In this document: piece after piece, positions 11,172 through 21,712 of the stretch
Layout: every line of letters starts with the position of its first letter
Position numbering within the stretch: position 1 is the first letter of the stretch
Assembly (NCBI GenBank): GCA_944472155.2
Contig: OX235271.1
Coordinates: 42,582,633 to 42,646,632 of the forward strand
Source of the DNA: Trichobilharzia szidati
Lineage: Eukaryota; Platyhelminthes; Trematoda; Strigeidida; Schistosomatidae
DNA: 64,000 bases
Direction of reading: 5' to 3'
Notes under the pieces: generated by a model
Told to the model about the DNA's origin: nothing
What the model saw: the letters and a program-made list of their open reading frames with translations, nothing else
The model's database searches: none
Made by a program: the position numbers and the translations under genes

Positions 11172-12069
11172 CTGCAACAGGAAATACTATTTAGTTCAAC
11201 TCAACTCAGATTACTAAAGAGGCATTCATTGCTACAAGACCGAACCGTAAGAATACCGTAAATACACGTATTTATTGAGAGGGGGAAAGCCTACTGTTTG
11301 TACGGATGCGTTTGGGTTTTGACAACTTTATGTCCAACCGTCACAGATCCCTTTAATGATAGCTCAAGTTTACACCTACTTGACCTCACCAAAGTAGGTA
11401 AGATTGTGAGCGACGAAGGGGATTACATGGTAATTCAAACGGCCAATGAGTCATGGTCCGTAAATGCTCAGTGAGCCACATCCTCATCACTGTATTCTCA
11501 CCTCGGTGCCTAGCCAACATGTCTGGAATTGTAAAGCTACAGAACATCCACGTGACGTAGGTCAACTAGACTTCGGCACATACTTAAACAAAACTCTTGC
11601 ACAATGTCCAATGTAAATTCATTTGGTACAATTGACAATATATATGTTTCTTGAATTCCTACTCAGTGTTCATTTGAATTATTCTCTCCATGGAAAACGT
11701 CAAAAGTATTCACTTCATAATGATGCCCAAAAGGAAAAGAAACTAGTGTAAACATTCACCCTATCTATTATTTCATAGCACTAATATTCTAGAAGAAGAA
11801 TGAAAGTCTTCTAAATGCAAATCCTGTGTGACTCAATATATCCATTAGTTCCCTGTCCTACTAATGATCACGGAATATGATGGTGCTGAAACACCAGTCG
11901 ATTGCGAATTAGTCTTTCCTTCTTAAATTACACGACTCGGAGATGAAATTCCCTATTGCTTGTCAGAGTTGCAAGGGATCAAAGAAAGACATGGATCCGA
12001 TGGAGTTGCGAATATTTCACCGTTAATGACTAACATGTTTACTTTCGATACTGAAGTTCACACAGTGGT
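11172..12069. other. Non-coding interval at the inner end of the left arm
   Basis: No recognised gene, though it may include upstream exons or the promoter of the small minus-strand gene. It is mirrored at 42288-43185. Confidence 0.4.
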
Positions 12070-12430
12070 TGAGATAAAATAGAGTATAATAGTAATTAGG
12101 TAGAAGGATTATCGTGAAGTATATAAGTGACATTTTAGAGAGAAGTGGCTAGAAGGATTAAAACCTGTTGAATATGGTGACCTGAAGGATGTCTGGTGAA
12201 CTTGTGTATGGCCCATGGGATAGCATCTTGACAAGAAACTGAGCAGGTTTGTAGATGTTAGGAGCGAAAGCATTATTTTTTTACAAGCTAAAACTGTACA
12301 GTCATTATTGTTTTAGTTTTTTTTTTCAAAATTTTTTTATAAAGTCAATTTTTTTATACTTTCAGTATCTAAACTCATGTTTAATTCTCGAGCTGCCAAA
12401 ATAATGCATGTTGCTGTCCTAAAGATCGGA
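12070..12430 (+). repeat. Diverged inverted extension of the left arm
   Basis: Several blocks match the reverse complement of about 41110-41459 at clearly lower identity than the main arm. Examples are GAGTATAATAGTA near 12073, the reverse complement of CTTCTTGTCAAGATGCTA near 12223-12240, and CTCGAGCTGCCAAAA near 12387 against GACAGCTCGAGAATTAAA at 41148. This indicates an older inverted homology that continues past the sharp edge of the near-identical arms. Confidence 0.65.
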
Positions 12431-12699
12431 GCGATTCACATTTGTGACCACTACCAAATCTGCTGATCAGCATGCGCCACCCTCCCTCCTTTTTTGACAT
12501 TAAGCTCTGAGACCTTTTACAATGACTGCAGTTGTAATATTGGATTGCTTTGACTCCGTCCCAATCATACAGTATGCTGCACATTAACAGCTTTCATGAC
12601 AAGCGCTTCCCATTAGGTCACATGGCACAATAATACCTGAGGACATTGTTAGCAGTATTATCATCATACTAGTTAACAAGTGGATTACTACAAAAGACT
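12431..12699. other. Unclassified interval
   Basis: No feature was recognised apart from a short chance frame on the minus strand. Confidence 0.35.
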
Positions 12700-13420
12700 A
12701 AGAAATTAGGTTTCCCTTAAGAGTTATGAAGTATAAAAGTAGCTCATATTAGAGCAACTAAGTTATATTCTATTTAGCAGAGGGATATGAGTAGTGGAAC
12801 AATTAGTGATAAAGTTATGTAAAGTGGTCCTGAGTGAGGCAACTGGTTAGCAGAACTTGTTCTGCTAAATTTTCACAACCGATTTTATATGGTGTGCGTT
12901 ACACATTGCAAAGTGACTCATCAATTACATAATGGAAAAATACTACATAATTTCAACAATATGAATTTTTTAGAAAATTATATGAAAATGGGTAACTGTT
13001 GACTCAACTCAAAAATAGTACTAATAATATTAACAATATATTTGTAACAAACGCCTAGGAAATTGCTTTCAAGAAATATGAAGTGTAGAAGTAGCTAGTG
13101 TTACAGCAACTAAGTTGTAGTCCATTTAGCAGCGTAAAAAGTGTAGTGGAACAATTAGTGATAAAATTATGTATAATGATCCTGAAGAAGACAGCCGGTT
13201 AACAGAGCTAGTTATGCTAAATTTTCATGATCGATTTTCATACGGTGCTCATTAGATATTGCAAAGTAACCCTTCAATTTATATAATGTTAAAAATACTG
13301 CGAAATATTATAAAGATTATACATTTTAGGAAGGTGTATGAGAAAAGGTGGTTATTGGCTGAGTAAAGTCATTCAGACACAAAAAAATAGCATTGTATTA
13401 TTAACTGTATATACATATGT
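12700..13420. repeat. Two diverged tandem copies of a roughly 360-bp unit
   Basis: Blocks recur in the same order about 360 bp apart. AAGTAGCTCATATTAGAGCAAC (near 12735) matches AAGTAGCTAGTGTTACAGCAAC (near 13089). GTAGTGGAACAATTAGTGATAAA occurs at about 12790 and 13145. GCTAAATTTTCACAACCGATTTT (about 12865) matches GCTAAATTTTCATGATCGATTTT (about 13216). The unit is non-coding and may be part of an older satellite. Confidence 0.8.
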
Positions 13421-13589
13421 AAAATAATAAAAGGTGTGGTTGCTAATATAGTTGTTTCTAGAAGTACTTATATTAACATAACTTATTGAAGACTATACAG
13501 AAAGGAAAATCAATAAATTAGTTAAACGTTCGCTGGGTAAGTAGTAGAGTCGAATTATATGTAACTGACTGAGCTGAAGACTGGACCGG
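13421..13589. other. Flank of the CR1-like element
   Basis: AT-rich sequence between the tandem repeat and the 3' end of the minus-strand LINE. No feature seen. Confidence 0.35.
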
Positions 13590-13604
13590 CTTTTACTTAC
13601 CACT

Positions 13605-15310
13605 TTACCAACATTTGTGGTCCTTTAGACAAGCTAGGGTGGACATGTTAATGTGTCTCTCTAGGCTCCGTTTGAACCCATTGGGGTTTTCACAACATCT
13701 AATTTCAGATGATAGTTGGTTCCAAAGAGTGCGATATTTAATGGTGAAAAAGTTTGCCCTAATGGATTTTCTGTAGGTAGCCACCTTGACAAGGTAGTTG
13801 CGGTTTCGCAGCTGATATGATTTAATATTTTCCCACGTTATGGATGAGTTACTATAACAGTGTTTTCTTATGACTTTGAATAGTAGAAATAAGTTGCACT
13901 TCACTCTCCTTAACCACAAAGGTTCTAAATTCAGACGCATACACCTGTCAACATATTCCACTGGTTGGTCAAACCCTATTATGCGTTTCGTTCGGAATCT
14001 CTGAACACTTTCGATTTTTTTCGGTCTGCAGACCTTAGGTTACTATACAGGAGAGCACAATATTCAAGTTTGGGGCGGATACATGTTCTATATATAGCTA
14101 ATCTTGCTTCTTGGGTGTAGAAGTTACGCAGCACAAAGCGAATAAGTCGTTTACATTCGGATACAACCTTATTTGCATGATCGGAAAAGGTCAGATCTGA
14201 GTATGTTATCCCGAGATCTGTGACAGTGTTGAGTTTCGAGAGGAGCTTACCGTACATATATAGGCACGTTCTCGGTTTCCAGCGTCCAAGGTGGGCTATA
14301 CCGCACTTGTCTGGGTTGAAAGTCAGTTGCCACTTTTCGCTCCAATCGCCTAGATTGTTTAAGTCATGTTGAATTTTGCTTTCGACGCTCATATCATCGT
14401 ACCCATAATCATATACTATCTTGAGATCATCTGCAAAGAGGTATGGCTTGCCATACTTGATCACAGAGACTATGTCATTTATAAATAGGAGGAATAGAAT
14501 AGGGCCAAGAACGCTACTCTGTATTACACCACTAGTTATCGGCTTTGATGGAGACAGCTGGTGGTTGATTTTGACTAATTGCTCTCTTTCTGTGAGAAAA
14601 GAATTTATCCATTTGAGGAGTTACCCGGTTATTCCGTAGGATTGGAGTTTTGTTATGAGTCTGATATGTGGGACTTTATCGAAAGCCTTGCTAACGTCGA
14701 GAAATAATGTTGTTACCGAATGCCCATTATCAATGCATTGTGTAATGTAGTCAAAATAATCCAAGTGGCAAGTAATGCACGACCTTCTACTTAAGAAACC
14801 GTATTAGGATGGGGATAGTAGGTCGTTTGACAGCAAGTACTCAATGATTTGAGTCTCTACTATCTTTTCCATTACACGTGAAACTACAGGCGTGATGTTG
14901 ATGGGGCGGTAGTTGTTGATATCAGCTGTAGGTCCGCATTTATGGATAAATACAATATAAGACTTCTTCCAGCAGGTAGGGTTTGTCCTATCACTTAGTG
15001 AAATTGAGCATAACTTGAGTAGGAGTAAATTCATGTCATTGCCACCGTTTCTCAGCAGAATGGAAGATATACTGTCTGGACCAATAGTGTTACTAAGCTT
15101 TAGATTTGTGACAGCTTTATCGATCTCGTGTGTGGTGAAAAGCATGTCACTTAAACATTCGTCTGTTTTACGTGGGAAATCCACGACCTCATCGTTCTCT
15201 AAGGTGTATAACCTGGCGAAGTGCTTGCTAAACAGTTCACATATCACCTCAGTATTTTCGTGAGCAATGCCGTCTATTATTTTCGGATAGGCGGTTTTGG
15301 AGTTCTTCAA
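13605..15310 (-). pseudogene. CR1-like reverse transcriptase domain
   Basis: The RT part of ORF2 on the minus strand. In order: NLKLSNTIGPDSISS (about 15100), NNYRPINITPVVSRVMEKIV (about 14900), LFLDVSKAFDKVP with the motif-A Asp kept (about 14690), PYLFADDLKIVYD with motif C FADD kept (about 14430), and the thumb region ending near 13605 with LWNQLSSEIR. Lesions: an in-frame TAA near 14814 (after LLSPS), a TAA near 14620 (after GITG), and frame changes at about 13970 and 15308. Catalytic residues are intact but the frame is broken, so it is inactive. Confidence 0.85.
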
Positions 15311-16467
15311 CCTACTTTTGAAAAGTTTGCTATTTCTCTTGAGTTATGCAGTGCCTGAATGACCCGCATTTCTTTGTTTCTGAGGCCCATATTTCTCAAC
15401 TCTTCAATTCTCTTGAGATGGGACGTAACAGCGATTACTGATGATAAGTCAAGATATCTGTGGTACTTTATTGAGTGCTTTCGTAGACTTCTCCTAAACG
15501 ATGTCGGAATATATTCGCTTTGGGGGAATCTGAAGCTAAGAATCTTCTCGGGTGCAATGACGTCATGAATTGAGTTAATATTCTGATAAAAATTGTTAAG
15601 AATTGCCTCTAAGGACTCGTTCGAAAAGTACGAGTCCCAATAAGAACATCTAATTAGGTGCTGATACAATTCCCAGTCAGCATGTGTGTACAATCTCATA
15701 GGTGTCTGGCCAGCTTCATCTCTGCGCTTTGTTTCAGCAAAGATGTCAAAAGAACACACTGCTATTTTATGGTCACTACCTGGAAATTCATGTCCCACAT
15801 GTACTGTAGATGGTTTTATGTTGTTCGTGAAAATAAGGTCTAGGATATTTGCGGATCTAGTGGGTGAATTTATGTGTTGTGTCCACCCTCCTGTGACGAT
15901 GGAATTCAGGAGATTATCACACCTTTGGGGTCCTCGGAGTGAAGACCATGATACTTCTGGCATGTTGAAATCACCTCCGATAATTTTATAACTGTGGGGA
16001 AGATTGGCTGTAACATTAAAAATATTGCTGAGCATATTATCATATTCCCTGTTGGATGAAGGGGGTCGGTACACACAACTCACAAGTAAAGGTTTACTTC
16101 TGACAACTTTTATTTCAACCCAGACCGAGTCATTGAGTTGTGACAGAATTGGGTTACTGAACTGGGTTGCACATAAGGATTGTTCACAGTAAATTAGTGT
16201 TCCACCCCCACGACCTCTCTGTCTGTCCCCTCAGAAAAGGTTGTATTTATCAATCCTTAGGCTATCATTAGGGATTTCACTTGTGCACCAGGCTTCAGTG
16301 ATCATAATCAATGACGGTCTGCATATAGAAGTTAATGTACTTAGTGTTAAGTGTTTGCTTAGAACTGATCTAGTATTTACTAGGATAATAGATAAACACT
16401 GGTTATGTGGTTTCAGTGAGTGGACAACATCTTGATAAAATAATCCATGAGTATCCTCTATATGCAT
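15307..16467 (-). pseudogene. CR1-like apurinic-type endonuclease domain
   Basis: N-terminal part of ORF2. It contains ILVNTRSVLSKH (strand 1 region), MITEAWC (the metal-binding Glu of the family), the GGDFNMPEVSW motif (about 15960) and GSDHKIAV with the catalytic Asp-His (about 15770). This family nicks the genomic target to prime reverse transcription. A TGA at about 16231 (after DKYNLF) splits the domain; the second family copy at 26267 has a stop at the same place, so the lesion may be shared by descent, for instance a CGA to TGA change. Confidence 0.85.
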
Positions 16468-16476
16468 GTTATTAGA

Positions 16477-17230
16477 CTAATTTGGTGTCGACACTGTGTC
16501 AGCTATCTCCCAGGAAATATGCCTTGCCCTAGCTGTAGACTGTTCGCTATGCCGGCAAGGAATTGATCTGATATCATGCGTGCTATATGCATGATGCCAG
16601 GTGTTTCTGTTAACTGGCGCCGGTGAAAATCCTGCCCGAAAGTATAACCGATATGAGTATTCGGTAATTTGTTGCCAGTACAAGAATGAAGTGTTTGTAT
16701 ATGTTCCGGGTAGTCATCAGACCATAGCAAGTTTTGTGCAGAAATTGGTACATGCTCCCTACTAGAGACATAGGATGTATAAGTGGGTTCTGCTGGCTTG
16801 CTAAATGTAGCCTGTGGCCGATGTTTGGGGGATTTTCTATAACTTTCGGTTGATAGAACATTGGAAGGGGGTTGGCTAACAATGGGTTTACGTAGTGGAT
16901 GAGCAGAATAATACCTACTACCTTACTGTGCTGTTTGTCTAGAATTAGTGGTAGGATATAACTGACTTTCCACTTGACACCAATTAGGCCTACCTCTAGG
17001 AGCTAGGTCTACCATATTTGACTTTCTCTTAGGATGATGGTTCAGAGGTGCTTTCGTCTCTATCATATCAAAGGGCTTTCTTATTCCGGGTTCAGTATTT
17101 AATTTATTTACTTCTTTTTCCCTTTTCTTATGATCAACTGGTTGATGATGGCTAACAGGGCAGCCAGCACATGCTATGTAGCGATTCTGTTGCTTGGACA
17201 CCTCATGCGCTTTAGTTTTCTTAATGGAAA
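16477..17230 (-). pseudogene. CR1-like ORF1 protein, C-terminal part
   Basis: Broken frames on the minus strand match the ORF1 region at 24882-25850. Shared features include YIACAGCPVSHHQPVDHK, a short Cys/His cluster that could bind nucleic acid, and EVNKLNTEP. The gypsy LTR begins immediately upstream of this region at about 17231, removing the rest. Several frame changes are present. Confidence 0.7.
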
Positions 17231-17339
17231 TGGTGTAATTCAGTGTCAATTATAAAGTGCTTTTTCCCAAGTCGTGTTCTGCTTCCCCGCTCTACCCTGC
17301 GTGCTTGGTCTGTATAATTGTTTGTGTTGTTCTATTACA
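17231..17339 (+). repeat. Partial 5' LTR of the gypsy element
   Basis: It matches the last part of the 3' LTR (TGTAATTCAGTGTCAATTAT through TTGTTCTATTACA) with a few base differences, for example CCCAAGTC versus CTCAAGTC. The first 110 or so bases of the LTR are missing and replaced by CR1 sequence. Confidence 0.85.
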
Positions 17340-17344
17340 GAACA

Positions 17345-17361
17345 TGGCGAGCCTGCCAGGA
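17345..17361 (+). promoter_or_regulatory. Putative tRNA primer-binding site
   Basis: TGGCGAGCCTGCCAGGA starts five bases after the LTR end and begins with TGG, the complement of a tRNA CCA end. The TGGCGA start resembles sites proposed for tRNA-Arg or tRNA-Ser in other gypsy elements; the tRNA was not determined. Confidence 0.45.
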
Positions 17362-17405
17362 TATGATCCAAGCAATGGTCGCGGCGTTCAGAATAGCACT
17401 GATGA

Positions 17406-18319
17406 CGCCTAATACACTTACATCGTCCTCCAGCAACGAACGTTAAATTTCCTGCACCGGAAAAGTTTGTTCCCGGGGAATCGTTCACATTGTGGGAAGA
17501 ACAGTGTCGTCGCTATATACAACAATTTGATGAAGAACAAAGAGCTAGTTCTATCATCTGTTTATTATTGATACCTGCATTAAAACGTCTCAAGCTAGCT
17601 GGCGTCGACACTGACAAGACTATGGAAGTGGGGGAACTATTTACAGCTATGCGTCGAGCATTTGCGCCGCATACTCATGTTCTTGGGCAGCGGGCTGCGT
17701 TCCACGCATGTGTCCAGCAAAGTGGCGAAAGTACAGAAGAATTCCTCTGGCGCCTTCAAGAGTTGGCCCCCGTGGCTTTCGAAGGAGACACGGCAACCGA
17801 GATCAACTCCCGTATTCTCCACCAGTTCGCAGAAGGGTTATTGCATGACGAAGTCAGGGAAAGGGTCATTGAAACTAACCCTACATCGCCCGTGGAGGCG
17901 CCACAGGTTGCCAAACAGAAGGAGGCTCTAAATAAGCTTCGTAATAATCGGCGATTAACAGAAGGGTCCTATACTCCGCCAAAATATCAAGAATCGACGC
18001 CACCTTGTGAGCATCATGCGAAACGACCTATAGAGTGGAGGTCTCGACCTTCCCCGAAAGCAAGACAAACCCCAAACCAACTACGTCCAAGGGCGGGCTG
18101 GATGAACTCTCGCTTCCCAGAAAAAGTTGGTGAGTCTACTCTGTTTTTACCTAATGTTATGCAAGTATCAAACGAGCCATATCTAGCCCAGCGTTTGCCC
18201 GCTGTTTTAGTTAAATTTTATGACAGAACCCTCGTTGGCTTGGCAGACACAGGTGCAGCTTGCACATTACTGTCCAGCAAACATTGTAATAATATAGCTA
18301 AAAATGCCACCCCCACCTA
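17406..18319 (+). pseudogene. Gypsy gag and N-terminal protease region
   Basis: An open frame without a usable in-frame ATG. An ATG at 17344 opens MASLPGYDPSNGRG in another frame, so a frameshift near 17405 probably separates the true start. The gag part includes FPAPEKFVPGES, an LWEEQCRRYIQQF block and CVQQSGESTEEFLWRLQ, which fit the retrotransposon gag fold. No CCHC zinc knuckle is visible. Near the end, VGLADTGAACTLL carries the Asp-Thr-Gly active site of a retropepsin. The frame stops at 18318-18320, inside the protease. Confidence 0.8.
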
Positions 18320-18637
18320 AACATCCAAGCGGCAAATGGCTCTCGCATGAAAGTAGCTGGCGAGCTGTCACTATTGTGGGAAGGTGACCGTGATCGTGTG
18401 CGGCATCCGTGTTTAGTAGTTTATGGATTGTCATGGGATTTGATACTAGGTTATGACCTCCTACGCAGCTGCAACGCTTCCATTGATATTGAATCCCAAA
18501 CGACCACCCTGCTAGGTTCTACATTACTGTTTGGATCAGACAGTAGTAATACCTATTTACAGTTGAGTGTGAATGCAGTTGATGCCGCCCTGATGGAAAG
18601 TATGTTAACACAGGTTCCGAGAGAACACAAAGATTAG
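18320..18637 (+). pseudogene. Gypsy protease, C-terminal part
   Basis: After the frame break the second half of the retropepsin continues in a new frame (HPCLVVYGLSWDLILGYDLL, with the ILG motif typical of the C-terminal half). It ends at a TAG (18635-18637) just before the reverse transcriptase frame, where GTG follows directly (HRLISEFSEV). Two lesions therefore separate protease from RT in this copy. Confidence 0.75.
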
Positions 18638-19576
18638 GTGCATCGCTTAATTTCAGAGTTTTCAGAAGTCGTATTGTGGTCCCCAGCTGACCTGGGGAGA
18701 ACCACAGCTATTCAACACACTATTGAAACTGGTACTTGCGCTCCAATACGACAACCACCTCGTCGAGTTCCGGTTAAGTTCCGTCCACAGCTGGAAAGCA
18801 TGATTGACGAAATGCTGCAGAAAAAAATAATTGCGCCATCAAACTCACCGTGGGCTTCACCTATAGTGTTAGTTAAGAAGAAAAATGGCTCCCTGAGCTT
18901 GTGCGTTGATTACAGAAAATTAAACGCAGTGACTCGCAAAGATGCTTACCCATTGCCTAGAATAGACGAGACATTAGAGGCATTATCAGGCGCCGTCTGG
19001 TTCTCCACCCTTGATTTAGCGTCTGGATATTGGCAGGTGGAAGTCCATCCTCGTGATCGGCAAAAGACTGCTTTTACTATACCCACCGGTTTGTATGAAT
19101 TCCAGACCATGCCTTTCGGGTTAAGTAATGCACCAGCAACGTTTCAACGATTGATGCACACGGTACTCAAAGGACTAATCCCACAAGTATGCCTCGTATA
19201 TTTAGACGATATCATCGTGTTCAGTCACACCGTCGAAGAACACCTCGAAAGGCTGCGGATTGTCTTGAAACGTTTGAAGGAAGTGGGACTCAAAGTGCAA
19301 CCCGCTAAATGCCGTTTATTCAGAACAGAAGTCGCTTTCTTGGGGCACGTTGTCAGCTCACAGGGCATTCATGGCAATCCCGAAAAGGTTGCAGCAGTCA
19401 AAGAGTGGCCCGTACCTAAATCCGCGAATGAGTTACGCAGTTTTCTAGGGTTGGCCTCTTATTACCACCGGTTCGTGAGAAACCACTCAGAGATCGCTAT
19501 CCCTCTAACGAGTTTGACTAGAAAAAAATTCCCTTCGTTTGGACCGAGGATTGTGACCGTGCTTTTCAGCAACTGA
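18638..19576 (+). pseudogene. Gypsy reverse transcriptase
   Basis: A near-complete LTR-type RT of about 312 residues: PIRQPPRRVPVK, IIAPSNSPWASPIVLVKKK, LCVDYRKLNAVT, FSTLDLASGYWQVEV (motif A Asp), FQTMPFGLSNAPATFQRLM, and CLVYLDDIIVFS (YLDD catalytic motif, about 19195-19215). ELRSFLGLASYYHRFV marks the connection region. The frame is lost near 19535 after LTRKKFPSFGP, where the expected FxWTxxCxxAFxxLK segment continues in another frame (FGPRIVTV versus WTEDCDRAFQQLKD). One frameshift separates it from RNase H. Catalytic residues are present. Confidence 0.9.
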
Positions 19577-20544
19577 AAGACTCATTATGCTCGGTGCCCA
19601 TTTTAGCATTCCCGGATACATCACCAACGGCTGGTAAGTATACCTTAGATACGGACGCTAGCCACACATCCATCGGAGCCGTATTATCCCAGGTCGGTAG
19701 TGATGGCAAGGAACGTTTTATCGAATATGGCAGCCGCACATTGAGTCGTGCAGAGAAAAACTACTGCATCACCCGCAAAGAAATGTTAGCCGCTGTTACC
19801 TTCGTTCGTAAATATCGACCCTATCTCCTTGGCAAACCGTTTGTTCTGCGGACAGATCACAAAGCCCTTCAGTGGTTGCAAAACTTCAAGGACCCTGAAG
19901 GACAGACAGCTAGATGGCAGGAATACCTCCAGGAGTATGACTTTGAATGTGTTCACCGTCCTGGCAAGCGGCATGCCAATGCTGATGCGTTATCTAGACG
20001 CTCTTTCAGACCGCACGGAGACTGCCCGTCTTGCGAGAGTATTGATATTTGTGCTATTTCGCTGGTAGGTTTAAGTAGAGAACAGTGGGCCCATATCCAA
20101 GCTACAGACAATGAAATCGCACTCCTATATCATGCCCTGTTGAATCAGACTGGTAGGCCAGTTGAAGCTGATGTGGAAGGGAAAAGTTGGGAGACCAGAT
20201 GTTTGTGGGCGTTATGGGACCACCTAGTGCTCGTGAATGGCATCATGTGCGTTCAACCAGGCCCTAACTACTTGAGAAGAGTTGTTGTTCCTCAGTCGTT
20301 CATAACTGCAATTCTGGAGAATATACACTACGACTTGGGACACGCTGGAATTAATAAGATGTTGCAAGCAGTTACCCAACTTTACTGGTGGCCTCGCCAA
20401 CGGCGTGATGTTCGAGATTTTGTCCAGGGGTGTGCAACATGTGGTAAAGTAAAGAACCAACAGAGGAAAGCCAGGGCGCCACTTATTAACATGAAGGCTG
20501 GTTACCCCAACGAAATAATTGGCGTAGATATCATTGGACCTTAA
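19540..20544 (+). pseudogene. Gypsy RNase H and integrase zinc-binding region
   Basis: RNase H starts with PILAFPDTSPTAGKYTLDTDASH (catalytic Asp) and includes RTLSRAEKNYCITRKEMLA (catalytic Glu), VLRTDHKALQWL (catalytic Asp) and RPGKRHANADALSRR. Downstream, GHAGINKMLQAVTQLYWWPRQRRDV...CATCGKVK is the HHCC zinc-binding module of a retroviral-type integrase. The frame stops at 20542-20544 (TAA after IIGP), right before the catalytic core. Confidence 0.9.
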
Positions 20545-21549
20545 CGGGAGACCCCGCGGGGGAACAAGTATACCTTGGTCGTGGTTGATTACTTTACGAA
20601 ATGGTGTGAAGCTGTTCCCCTACAGCGTATTGATGCCTCTACAGTAGCTAAAGCTATATTTGATTGTTGGATTGCCCATTGGGGCGCACCCGAGCAATTG
20701 CATTCGGATCAAGCAACTAACTTCGAAAGTATCTTGGTTAGAGAGTTGTGCCATCTCTTCGGGATTAAGAAGTCTAGAACCACAGCGTACCATCCTGAAG
20801 GCAATGGGTTAGTCGAACGTACCAATCGAACCTTAAAATCATTACTACGCCTATTCTTAGAGAGAGAATCACAATCAGCCTGGGATATGATCTTACCGAG
20901 ATGCTTGTTGGCCTACCAAGGAAGCACACACATGTCTACGGGAAAGACTCCACACCTTTTATTGACCGGCCGCGAGTTACGACTGCCCAGTGATACCTTG
21001 GTTATGCCCCGATGGGATGACCCGCTAACTACGTCGGAAATGGTGATCAGGTTACGAGGGAACATAGCCAGATATCATAGCTATGCACGCGAAGAACTTC
21101 AACGGGTACAAGAGCGACAGAAACACTACTATGATCGGAAGCAGTGGGGTACACCATTAGAGACAGGGGATAAGGTGTGGCTGCGTCAACCACCGACTGC
21201 CAACTTGAGTCGTCATAAAGCCCCAGCACAGTGGACGGGCCCATATGTGGTATACCGCAGAGTAACGGACAACACCTACGAAATCCAAGAGGACAACGAC
21301 AACCCCCAGAGAATGATAGTGCACTTCAACCGTCTGAAACCGTCCAGACCAAACCGACAGGCACCGACGAAAATTCCGCCTAATCTCGATAACCAAAATA
21401 ATCATGTGTTTCTGTCTCTTGCAGGGTCGATACCGAGGCAGGGAGAAGGAAAGAAAGAAGTCGCTGGGGAGAGCTTTTTGGAAGCGAGGGGGTTTTGTAG
21501 TGGTTCAAATTTGAAAGGAAGCGTCAGTTCAAAAACCGGTGGACGCTGA
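20545..21549 (+). pseudogene. Gypsy integrase catalytic core and C-terminal domain
   Basis: After the TAA the same protein resumes: YTLVVVDYFTKWCEAVPL (first Asp), LHSDQATNFES (second Asp) and YHPEGNGLVERTNRTLKS (Glu) form the DDE triad that joins DNA ends to the host genome. A C-terminal GDKVWLRQPP...WTGPYVVYRRVTDNTYEI block resembles the chromodomain-less GPY/F module. The frame continues into the 3' LTR and stops at 21549. A single nonsense change separates this part from the zinc-binding part. Confidence 0.88.
21478..21495 (+). promoter_or_regulatory. Putative polypurine tract of the gypsy element
   Basis: A purine-rich run (GGAAGCGAGGGGG) ends just before the LTR start at 21496, where plus-strand DNA synthesis would be primed. 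Confidence 0.5.
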
Positions 21550-21712
21550 ACTGTTATAGCCTAGCTCTTTGTATCTACATGTATATAATTTTTGGACATC
21601 TGTTGGTGTAATTCAGTGTCAATTATAAAGTGCTTTTTCTCAAGTCGTGTTCTGCTTCTCCGCTCTACCCTGCGTGCTTGGTCTGTATAATTGTTTGTGT
21701 TGTTCTATTACA
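21496..21712 (+). repeat. 3' LTR of the gypsy element
   Basis: It starts TGTAGTGG and ends CTATTACA, so it has the usual TG...CA ends with a short inverted terminal match (TGTA/TACA). The left copy retains only the second half. No matching host duplication was found on the two sides. Confidence 0.75.

Larger units (their letters stand above)
2230..12069 (+). repeat. Left arm of a giant inverted repeat
   Basis: This 9.84 kb block is repeated in reverse at 42288-57447. Matching landmarks have constant coordinate sums (54357 from 4205 to 12069; 59677 from 2230 to 3808), so apart from one insertion the arms are collinear. The only length differences noticed are an A-run near 3950 (8 versus 9 bases), a TA microsatellite near 3826 (two bases) and the Penelope insertion in the right arm. 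Single-base differences are rare. The outer match starts at GTCGCTTGTCTACG (2231), where the preceding bases differ between arms. The inner match stops after CACAGTGGT (12069). Confidence 0.93.
13590..17230 (-). mobile_element. CR1-like non-LTR retrotransposon, ORF1 end missing
   Basis: A minus-strand LINE containing the C-terminal half of an ORF1-like protein (16477-17230), then endonuclease (15307-16467) and reverse transcriptase (13605-15310). Its upstream end is cut at 17230, where it abuts the shortened LTR of the gypsy element. A second copy of the same family at 23643-26612 keeps the ORF1 start and continues past the position interrupted here (AATGGAAATAGGATGTTTG near 27280), so the cut lies in ORF1. 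Placement in the CR1 group (SR1/Perere type in schistosomes) rests on domain order and motif style, not on a search. Confidence 0.8.
17231..21712 (+). mobile_element. Ty3/gypsy LTR retrotransposon with a shortened 5' LTR
   Basis: The internal region encodes gag, aspartic protease, reverse transcriptase, RNase H and integrase in that order, which is the Ty3/gypsy order. The full 3' LTR is 21496-21712. At the 5' end only the last 109 bp of the LTR remain. The left flank is a CR1 ORF1 copy, while the right flank is the sequence that also ends unit C near 38909, so the two flanks do not match. The coding frame is interrupted at several points, so the element is inactive. Confidence 0.9.
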
